The notes under the pieces: model-generated
The model's input: only the letters and a program-made list of their open reading frames with translations
Databases searched by the model: none
Told to the model about the DNA's origin: nothing
Shown: positions 6,598-12,747 of the stretch, one piece after another
Layout of the letters: every line of letters begins with the position of its first letter
Numbering within the stretch: the stretch's first letter is position 1
Made by a program: the position numbers and the translations under genes
Source: Pseudomonadota bacterium
GTDB taxonomy: Bacteria; Desulfobacterota; Desulfobulbia; Desulfobulbales; DAOVYS01
NCBI GenBank assembly: GCA_030635485.1
Contig: DAOVYS010000031.1
Coordinates: 1-16,419, forward strand
Length of the DNA stretch: 16,419 nucleotides
Direction: 5' to 3'

Positions 6598-6643
6598 TAT
6601 ACACAATGACATAAGTTGTCGTTGCGTATAGAGGAGTGGCTTG

Positions 6644-6880
6644 GTGAAGACTTATCCTGTACGGACATGCCTGGGGTGCGGGAAAAAGGGGTTTAAGAAA
6701 GAATTTCGGCGGTTTGCGGTGGATGATGCCGGGACGCTGGTAATGGACAATCGATCAATAATAGGCGGACGCGGTGCGTATTGTTGCATGAATGGTGATT
6801 GTATGCGGCTGTTTATGAAAAACAGGAAACGGCTTTTAAGAGCATTTCACGTGCAAGTGATTGAGTGGAATAAGCAGTAG
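6644..6880 (+). CDS. ylxR: YlxR/RnpM-like small RNA-binding protein (DUF448)
   Basis: A 78-residue protein of the YlxR family, which in many phyla sits between nusA and infB. The B. subtilis member has been described as an RNase P modulator (RnpM). Sequence marks are RTCLGCGKKGFKKEFRRF near the N-terminus, GRGAYCC in the middle and a basic C-terminal helix. It has two Cys pairs (CLGC; CC and a later C in MNGDC), which could bind a metal, an inference. The preferred start is GTG 6644, 7 nt after GAGGAG (6631-6636); TTG at 6641 would leave only 4 nt. It ends with TAG, 19 nt before the infB start. Confidence 0.9.
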   Translation: MKTYPVRTCLGCGKKGFKKEFRRFAVDDAGTLVMDNRSIIGGRGAYCCMNGDCMRLFMKNRKRLLRAFHVQVIEWNKQ

Positions 6881-6899
6881 GGTTATTTGGGAGTAGATG

Positions 6900-9695
6900 A
6901 TGAAGAAAGTCAGAGTTTACGAGTTGGCCAAAGAGGCTGGAATGGAAAGCAAGGCGCTTGCGGTCAAACTTATTGAACTTGGATACAGCATTAAGGGCTA
7001 CAGTTCGACTCTTGATGAACAGAAGGCTGATGAAGTCCGCAGATTGTTGGGTACTGTGGATACTCTGGTGGAAGAAAAGCGGATTCAGCGTAAAGGACAG
7101 AAGACTATTATTCGAAGGCGGACCAAGTCCGTGCCCGTGATTCCGGAGGAGGTTCCGGAGGAGGTAGCCGCGCCTGAAGAGCCCGAAGAGCCCGAAGAGC
7201 CCGAAGAGCCCGAAGAGCCCGTTGTTGCGCTTGAAAAGAAGGAAATATCCGCTGAAAAGCCTGAAGAACCCGAACGACTCGAAAAAGAAACGGTTTCTGT
7301 TGAGGAAGTTGAAGCCAAGGTGATTCCGGAGAAGGCGTCTGTTCCTGAACCCGAGGAAATTTCCGAGCCGGTTGAAGAAAAGGCGGAAGAGAGAGTCTCT
7401 TCCGTAACCGAGCTTGAAGAGGCGCCTGTTTCAGCAGAGTTGGAAGTCCCTGCGGACAAGGAAGAGAAGGTTGCTGAACCGGTCAAACCTGAGAAGCCTG
7501 CACCCAAAAGGCGTAAAGGGCTGGCTCGGGTGCTGGGCACCATTGATCTGCCGCCTCAAGAAGAACCCTCAAGGCCCAAATACAAAAAAGCTGCTAAAAC
7601 AAAGGCAGCCGGACCGGGCCAGGATAAAAAACGGCCAGGGAAAAAAATTCATCCTGAAATTGAGGGTAAGGTTAAGGAGGAAAAGGAAGACGGAGGTAAG
7701 GGTGGGCGTCCTAAGGCTAAAAAGGGAAAGCGCTTTGTTAAATTTCATACCGAGGTAAAGGGCAGGGAACGCGGCCCGAAAGGTGGAGGTAGACGCAAAG
7801 GCCGGGTCGTTGTGGCAATGGAAGATGTGGCCGGGGTCAGCGGTCGTTTGGGCAAAGGCCTGGGTGTAGAGCATGCTCGTCGTGCAGGCGTCAAAAAGGC
7901 CAGGCACCCGGATATTGTCACGCCTGGCGAGACAAAGGCGATTAAGAAACGGATCAAGATAGAAGAATTTATTTCGGTTGCTGATATTGCCCGCTGTATG
8001 GGAATCAAAGTCAATGCGGTCATTGCCAAGCTCATGGAAATGGGTGCAATGGCTACAATGAACCAGGCCCTGGATGTTGATACCGCCACTTTGGTTGCTT
8101 CTGATTTTGGTTATGAGGTTGAACAGGCTACAACAGAGGCGCAGGTCTTTCTTGAACTGGAAGACAAGGAAAAGGGCGGGGAAGAGTTGCCAAGGCCTCC
8201 TGTGGTTACGGTCATGGGGCATGTTGATCATGGTAAGACATCAATTATTGATGCTATTCGTCACACTGATGTTGTGAACGGTGAGGCCGAGGGGATTAAC
8301 CAGAATGTATGTGCCTGGTAGGGCGGTTCCGCACAAGGGGATGTGGTGTTCCTGGATACCCCGGGTCATGAAGCATTTACCGAGATGAGAGCCCGTGGCG
8401 CCAAGGTCACTGATGTGGTCGTTCTGGTAGTGGCGGCGGATGACGGCGTCATGGATCAGACAAAAGAGGCGATCAATCATGCCCGGGCCGCTGGTGTTCC
8501 GATCGTTGTCGCGGTGAACAAGATCGACAAACCTGACGCCAACCCGGATCGGGTAAAAAGAGAATTGGGAGAGTTGGATCTGTTGTCCGAGGAGTGGGGC
8601 GGCGAGACCATCTTTTGCGAGACGTCCGCCAAGACGGGAGAAGGGATTGACGATCTTCTTGAGCAGATTCTGCTTCAGTCTGAAATTTTGGAGCTTAAGG
8701 CTGATCCCAATCGCAAGGCACGCGGCCGTGTTATTGAGGCGCGTCTTCACAAGGGGCGTGGACCGGTTGCAACAATTCTTATTCAGCACGGCACATTGCA
8801 AGTGGGTGATAATTTTGTGGTTGGTAAATTTTACGGCCGGATTCGTGCTTTAACGAATGACAAGGGGGCTATGGTTGAAAAAGGCGGTCCCTCAATGCCG
8901 GTTGAGGTACATGGTTTGAGCGGAGTTCCCATGGCAGGGGATGAGTTTGTCGTAATGCCTGACGAGAAAATGGCCAAGAGCGTCAGCCAGCAGCGTCAGC
9001 TTAAGAGCCGTGACCTGGCTCTTGCGGCAAGTACCAAGATATCACTCGACAACCTGTTTGAAAAGTTAAAGGAGGGCGAGGTCAAGGAACTGCGCGTCAT
9101 CCTGCGGGCCGATGTTCAGGGAACCCTGGAGGCCTTTGGCTCCGCAATCAAGAAACTCAGCACCGACGCAATCAGGGTGGAGATCCTTCATGAGGGGACC
9201 GGCGCTATCATTGATTCGGATGTGCTTCTTGCCACGGCATCGGATGCTATTATAATCGGCTTTAATGTGAGGCCGCACGCCAAGGTGCAGGATTTTGCAA
9301 AAAATGAAAAAGTGGACATTCGTTATTATGATGTAATCTACGACGCCCTTGACGATATCAAGAAGGCCATGACCGGCATGCTCGAGCCGCTATTTGTGGA
9401 AAGGACTATTGGCTCCGTGGAAGTGCGGCAGACATTTCATGTTCCTAAAATCGGCATAATTGCCGGAAGTTATGTTGTGGACGGCAAAGTCGAAAGAGAT
9501 GCTCATGTGCGGCTGCTAAGGGATGGAGTAGTGGTCTATACGGGACGGTTAGCTTCACTCAGGCGGTTCAAGGATGATGTAAAAGAGGTTCAGACCAATT
9601 TTGAATGCGGTATCGGACTGGAAAATTTTAATGACATCAAAAATGGTGACATGTTTGAGATTTTTGTTATAGATGAGATAGCAGCTGAGCTGTAG
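6900..9695 (+). CDS. infB: Translation initiation factor IF-2, interrupted by an in-frame TAG in switch I
   Basis: IF-2 is the GTPase that brings initiator tRNA to the 30S subunit and promotes 50S joining. The frame spans 932 codons plus stop (E. coli 890). Counting from ATG 6897: IF2 N-terminal module (1-52), long acidic then basic linker (60-340), second IF2-N domain (about 358-410), then the G domain with G1 GHVDHGKT (441-448), G3 DTPGH (487-491) and G4 NKID (541-544), and complete domains II, III and IV to a normal TAG stop. ATG 6900 is preferred, 6 nt after GGGAG. One in-frame TAG lies at 8319-8321 (codon 475). No frameshift is needed: both halves are in one frame, and the G2-G3 spacing matches E. 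coli IF-2 exactly. The eight codons around it have lost most conserved residues. Sequence error, recent damage or recoding are all possible. Confidence 0.9.
7173..7220 (+). repeat. 9-bp tandem repeat in the infB linker
   Basis: Five in-frame copies of a CCCGAAGAG-type unit (the first with CCT) plus a final CCC encode (Pro-Glu-Glu)5-Pro. Four copies are identical, so unit number is likely to vary by slippage without breaking the frame. Confidence 0.9.
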
Positions 9696-9878
9696 GTTTG
9701 TAAGCGGTAACAGGCGGCGTATAATACGTGATCAGGGCAACCGGTATAGGTAGGGCTATAACCGGTTGCCCTGATCACGTATTTATACCCCCTTGGGGGT
9801 GCACCTGTATCACCTGTGGCCGCTTACACGGTAAGGGATTAGGCACCACCTTGCCCACGTGATCAGTTCTGTAGGTTT
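9690..9878 (+). mobile_element. Putative small MITE-like insertion between infB and rbfA, flanked by 10-bp direct repeats
   Basis: CTGTAGGTTT occurs at 9690-9699 (containing the infB stop) and again at 9869-9878 (just before the rbfA start). The 169 bp between them hold a very large hairpin (9719-9788), an outer paired arm GTAAGCGG (9700-9707) with CCGCTTAC (9820-9827), a further pairing ACAGG/CCTGT inside it, and a 41-nt right tail. Deleting the segment and one repeat copy gives infB stop, GTTTTAT, then ATG of rbfA, a normal compact junction. No open reading frame of note is inside. The repeat could be a target-site duplication, which is an inference. The outer arms do not reach the right end, so it is not a perfect MITE. 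Confidence 0.5.
9719..9788. repeat. Long near-perfect hairpin in the infB-rbfA spacer
   Basis: The left arm 9719-9749 is complementary to 9756-9788, giving about 31 base pairs with two single-base bulges on the right arm and a 6-nt loop GTAGGG. The arm core reads ACGTGATCAGGGCAACCGG. In RNA it would be an RNase III-type substrate; in DNA it could form a cruciform. A third copy of ACGTGATCAG lies at 9857-9866. Confidence 0.92.
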
Positions 9879-9881
9879 TAT

Positions 9882-10295
9882 ATGATGACAGCTAAGAGAT
9901 CCAGAAGCAGGTTTGCTCTGCCCGAGCTGGGCATGGACCGGAGCAGACGTCCTTCACGTGTGGGTGATACGATCAGAAGCGAGATCTCACTGTTGCTCGT
10001 TCAAAAGATCAAGGACCCGCGTGTGCAAAATGTCACCATTACCGACGTGGCAATGACCGGTGATTTGAGAAGGGCCAGGATCTATTTCAGCGTGTTCGGT
10101 GACAAGCGGCAGATCACGGAAGCGGAAGAGGGATTAGCCAGTGCCAAAGGGTTTATTCGTAGTTATCTGGCAAGAGAACTCGGGATGAGATATGTGCCTG
10201 AACTTGATTTCAGGCTGGATCTTGCCGAAGTCAGGCGGGAAGAGATGGAGAGACTGTTTAGAGAGATTAATGATGGTGAACCACGGTCTGAATGA
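9882..10295 (+). CDS. rbfA: 30S ribosome-binding factor RbfA
   Basis: RbfA is a small KH-fold protein that binds the free 30S subunit and helps fold the 5' end of 16S rRNA. The protein has 137 residues. Family marks are RPSRVGDTIRSEISLLLVQKI (residues 22-42), DPRVQNVTITDVAMTGDLRRARIYFSVFG (about 44-72) and a C-terminal RSYLARELGMRYVPELDFRLD (93-113). The start is ATG 9882 or the adjacent ATG 9885; the only ribosome-binding-like motif is TAGG (9872-9875), which belongs to the right copy of the 10-bp direct repeat. The first 20 residues are a basic extension. The end overlaps the start of the next gene by about 25 nt, so the two are translationally coupled. Confidence 0.95.
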   Translation: MMTAKRSRSRFALPELGMDRSRRPSRVGDTIRSEISLLLVQKIKDPRVQNVTITDVAMTGDLRRARIYFSVFGDKRQITEAEEGLASAKGFIRSYLARELGMRYVPELDFRLDLAEVRREEMERLFREINDGEPRSE

Positions 10296-11247
10296 GATTG
10301 CAAAGGTTATTGCCGGTGCGGAAAATATTGTGATTGCCGCTCATATTTTTCCGGACGCCGATGCTCTCGGTTCTCAGCTGGCATTGGGTAATATCCTTGA
10401 ATCTATGGGCAAAAATGTTGTACTGTACAGCGAAGCCGTTGTTCGGAAACTATATGATTTCATGCCTGGAAGTGAGAGGCTGGTTACCCCTCCTATTGAA
10501 TGGGATTCCTTTGACTGTGGTATAGCGCTTGACTGTGGTGATCGTCTAAGGCTTGGCAAGGAGATGGATAATTTTTTGAAAATTCAACCTGTTGTCGTGA
10601 TTGATCACCATTCCGGGCATCAAGAATTTGGAGATGTCCGTTGGGTGGAAGCGGGCAGGGGCTCAACAGGCGAGATGATTTTTGATCTGGCCCAGGCACT
10701 CAACGGTTCCATATCCTATGACACGGCATACTGTCTGTATGCGGCCATTGTTTCCGACACCGGTTCGTTTAAATATTCGTCAACCACGGCCGATACCTTT
10801 CGGGTTGCAAAAGAGTTGGTGGAAAAAGGGGTAAAACCTTTTGAAGTGGCGGCAAAACTTTTTGATAATTTTACCCTGAACCGCCTCCATCTTCTGATGT
10901 CTGTGTTGGATACCATGGAACTTTATAAGAATGGGCGGATCTCCGTCATTCATGTGACTCGTGAGATGTTCTCAAGGGTCGGTGCGAACCAGGGCGATGT
11001 TGAAAATTTTATCAATTATCCCAGGTCGCTGGAATCGGTCAACGTGGCGGTATTCTTAAAGGAAACCAATGACGGTCTTGTCAGCGTAAGTTTGAGGTCC
11101 AAGGGGTCATGGTGTGATGTGGCCAAGGTTGCGGCAAAATTTGGAGGCGGAGGACACAAGCATGCCGCGGGATTTAAAAAGGACGCCGCTATTTCAGAGA
11201 TTCTGGAGCAGCTTTTGTCGGAAATCTCGCTTACGATGGAAAAATGA
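10270..11247 (+). CDS. nrnA: NanoRNase / pAp phosphatase, DHH-DHHA1 family
   Basis: NrnA-type enzymes degrade 2-5 nt RNA oligomers and dephosphorylate pAp to AMP, finishing RNA decay and sulfur-assimilation waste removal. From ATG 10270 it is 325 residues, usual for the family. Metal-binding motifs of the DHH domain are AHIFPDADALGS (24-35), ALDCGD, and VVVIDHHSGH, the signature DHH. IVSDTGSFKYSSTT and the C-terminal DHHA1 signature GGGGHKHAAGF complete it. The frame is open back to 10192, but that part is out of frame with rbfA and not protein-like. ATGs at 10270/10273 follow a GAGAGA stretch and overlap the rbfA end. The stop shares ATGA with truB. Between rbfA and truB this gene is common outside gammaproteobacteria. 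Confidence 0.93.
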   Translation: MMVNHGLNEIAKVIAGAENIVIAAHIFPDADALGSQLALGNILESMGKNVVLYSEAVVRKLYDFMPGSERLVTPPIEWDSFDCGIALDCGDRLRLGKEMDNFLKIQPVVVIDHHSGHQEFGDVRWVEAGRGSTGEMIFDLAQALNGSISYDTAYCLYAAIVSDTGSFKYSSTTADTFRVAKELVEKGVKPFEVAAKLFDNFTLNRLHLLMSVLDTMELYKNGRISVIHVTREMFSRVGANQGDVENFINYPRSLESVNVAVFLKETNDGLVSVSLRSKGSWCDVAKVAAKFGGGGHKHAAGFKKDAAISEILEQLLSEISLTMEK

Positions 11248-12011
11248 GCACGGCCTTACAACCGTCTGCGGGATGGATATCGGATTTTGAGGCCGGTATT
11301 TTTCTGGTGGATAAGCCGGCAGGACCTACTTCTTTCAAGATAGTCCAGCTGGTTCGACGGAATCTGGGAATAAAAAAGGTGGGGCATGCCGGAACGTTGG
11401 ACCCCTTTGCTACCGGCCTGCTTGTAATATGTGCGGGGCGGCCCGCCACCAGGATCATTTCCCGTCTGATGGACGGTGAGAAGGAATATGAGGCAACCTT
11501 AAAGCTTGGCGTTGAGACGGACACTCTTGACCTGGAAGGGAAAATAATCGCTCGTTGTCCTGTTGGGGAGTTTGGCAGGGAGCGTGTTGAAGAATGTATT
11601 TCAGGGTTTAAGGGTGAACAGTTCCAGATGCCGCCGAGTTATTCGGCTCTGAAACATAAGGGCAAGCCCCTTTATTATTATGCCAGAAAGGGGATTGAAA
11701 TAGCCAGAGAACCCCGGCGGGTTGAGATTCGGGAAATAAGCTGCATTGACATAAGACCTGATACTCTGAGTATAAGGGTGCGGTGCAGCAAGGGAACATA
11801 TATCAGGTCCCTTGCCTCGGATATCGGAACAGCGTTAGGATGCGGAGCCCATCTGGTTGCCTTGAGGCGGCTTCGAAGCGGTTTGTTTTCAGTGACGGAC
11901 GCCATGGCAGTGAATGGTCTGATTGATCGAGAAAAGGGGCGTGAATTGTTGCTTGATCACATGCTGAGTCTGGAAGACGTGCTTAAGATGCTTCCTCAAC
12001 AACAGAATTGA
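11244..12011 (+). CDS. truB: tRNA pseudouridine(55) synthase TruB
   Basis: TruB converts U55 in the T-loop of tRNAs to pseudouridine and acts as a tRNA chaperone. The catalytic Asp is D53 in VGHAGTLDPFATGLL (46-60). Other family blocks are GIFLVDKPAGPTSF (18-31), KEYEATLKLGVETDTLDLEG, QMPPSYSALKHKGKPLYYYAR and GTYIRSLASDIG. At 255 residues it is shorter than E. coli TruB (314) and ends soon after the catalytic domain, so the C-terminal PUA-like extension is reduced or missing; short forms are known. The ATG overlaps the nrnA stop (ATGA, 11244-11247), so translation is coupled. A 243-nt structured spacer follows before rpsO. Confidence 0.95.
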   Translation: MSTALQPSAGWISDFEAGIFLVDKPAGPTSFKIVQLVRRNLGIKKVGHAGTLDPFATGLLVICAGRPATRIISRLMDGEKEYEATLKLGVETDTLDLEGKIIARCPVGEFGRERVEECISGFKGEQFQMPPSYSALKHKGKPLYYYARKGIEIAREPRRVEIREISCIDIRPDTLSIRVRCSKGTYIRSLASDIGTALGCGAHLVALRRLRSGLFSVTDAMAVNGLIDREKGRELLLDHMLSLEDVLKMLPQQQN

Positions 12012-12065
12012 AGAATAGTTTTTTTTGCCTTGCCACAGGTGAGTTAATTGTTTGTATATTTGTTT

Positions 12066-12157
12066 AGACCCTCTGTCAGAAATATATACGCTTAAGCGTG
12101 TATATTGTAGCCGGCTCAGTCAAAGCAGCATGCTGAATTTTCAACTGTAGAGGGTCT
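12066..12157. repeat. Nested inverted-repeat structure in the truB-rpsO spacer
   Basis: AGACCCTCT (12066-12074) and AGAGGGTCT (12149-12157) are perfect complements. Between them lie a 26-bp near-perfect palindrome (12081-12106, centre ACGCTTAAGCGT) and the palindrome CAGCATGCTG (12126-12135). The layout suggests a folded RNA domain or a small repeat element. No open frame is inside. Confidence 0.55.
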
Positions 12158-12158
12158 T

Positions 12159-12234
12159 ATACCCCTCAAGGGGGTATTGAAAAGAGTCCAGCTACGCTGG
12201 GTTAGATTAAAAATGTGATGCCCCCTTAAAAGGG
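12159..12234 (+). promoter_or_regulatory. Hairpin-rich leader of rpsO (candidate S15 control region)
   Basis: Three further hairpins stand in a row just before the rpsO ribosome-binding site: ATACCCC/GGGGTAT (12159-12177), CCAGC/GCTGG (12188-12200) and CCCTT/AAGGG (12223-12234). S15 is known to repress its own mRNA through differing leader folds in several phyla, so an S15-binding leader is possible. That role is inferred from position only. Confidence 0.35.
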
Positions 12235-12254
12235 ACCTTCACAGGAGGTTTACT

Positions 12255-12524
12255 GTGACACTTAAGACTGAAAAGAAGCAGGATATCATAGAAAAGTTCA
12301 ACTTGCACGATACGGATACCGGATCTCCGGAGGTGCAGATTGCATTGTTGAGCGCGCGTATTACCTATCTGACCGACCATTTCAAGATCCATAAGAAGGA
12401 CCATCACTCAAGGCGTGGTCTGTTGAAAATCGTAGGTCAGAGAAGACGCTTGCTCTCATATCTTAAAAACGTGAATATTGACAGATACCGATCCATTATC
12501 AAGGAACTCGGAATTCGGAAGTAA
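12255..12524 (+). CDS. rpsO: 30S ribosomal protein uS15
   Basis: S15 binds the central domain of 16S rRNA early in 30S assembly and forms a bridge to the 50S subunit. The protein is 89 residues, the standard length. The signature is complete: HDTDTGSPEVQIALLSARI (18-36), then LTDHFKIHKKDHHSRRGLL and the C-terminal RRRLLSYLKNVNIDRYRSIIKELGIRK. The start is GTG 12255 with a strong AGGAGG (12243-12248) 6 nt upstream; an E. coli-like length and N-terminus support it. It precedes pnp, the order kept in most bacteria. Its leader is unusually rich in inverted repeats. Confidence 0.97.
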   Translation: MTLKTEKKQDIIEKFNLHDTDTGSPEVQIALLSARITYLTDHFKIHKKDHHSRRGLLKIVGQRRRLLSYLKNVNIDRYRSIIKELGIRK

Positions 12525-12546
12525 TAGACGGTTGTCTGCTTTTTTT
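12525..12546 (+). terminator. Weak terminator-like hairpin after rpsO
   Basis: AGAC (12526-12529) and GTCT (12534-12537) pair around GGTT, with one flanking U:G pair, then GC and seven T residues. The stem is short, so it probably gives partial termination between rpsO and pnp, like t1 in E. coli. Confidence 0.45.
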
Positions 12547-12547
12547 A

Positions 12548-12620
12548 TTTCTGCAGCCGGGGTTGTGTAGATGTCCGCACTGAAAGACCTTGTGCGTAGA
12601 GAACCGGGACGCTGCAGGAA
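12548..12620 (+). promoter_or_regulatory. Long stem-loop in the pnp leader
   Basis: TTTCTGCAGC (12548-12557) pairs with GCTGCAGGAA (12611-12620), with one U:G pair. Inside, GGTT/AACC and CGCAC/GTGCG extend the stem with internal loops. In E. coli a comparable leader stem is cut by RNase III and lets PNPase repress its own mRNA; the same role is inferred here. A loose TTGATA-N15-TATATT promoter candidate (12627-12653) follows, and a second inverted repeat pairs 12667-12675 with 12701-12709. Confidence 0.5.
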
Positions 12621-12747
12621 ATTTATTTGATACATTAGAATAACAGGTATATTTACGCCGTTATTAAGGGTTTGCATCAAAATGTAAATTTATTTTTTGA
12701 GCGAACCCTAAGTTAAACAAGCAGACAATTGTCATTGAGGAGAAGAA

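Noticed and set aside
7085..7543. 152-residue Ser/Gly-rich open frame on the minus strand
   Set aside because: It is the complement of the repetitive Glu/Pro-coding linker of infB; low complexity explains the open frame.
7569..8231. 220-residue open frame on the minus strand inside infB
   Set aside because: No recognisable domain; it lies opposite the conserved IF-2 sequence and is a shadow frame.
8319..8321. TAG in infB as a pyrrolysine or other reassigned codon
   Set aside because: TAG ends usp, ylxR, infB itself and the M16 gene in this window, so it is a normal stop here. The residue lost would be in switch I, where Pyl has no known role, and no Pyl genes are visible. Not formally excluded.
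8241..8801. 186-residue minus-strand open frame across the infB stop region
   Set aside because: It mirrors the IF-2 G domain on the other strand; the plus-strand protein is clearly the conserved one.
8343..9695. The second half of infB as an independent gene starting at GTG 8343
   Set aside because: It would begin between G2 and G3 of the GTPase domain and lack the P-loop. It is simply the downstream part of the same frame.
10192..10269. Upstream extension of the nrnA frame
   Set aside because: It overlaps rbfA in another frame, is not protein-like, and family members begin near the ATG at 10270.
12627..12653. Promoter for pnp
   Set aside because: TTGATA and TATATT are only 15 nt apart and the match is loose; mentioned in the pnp leader entry but not called on its own.
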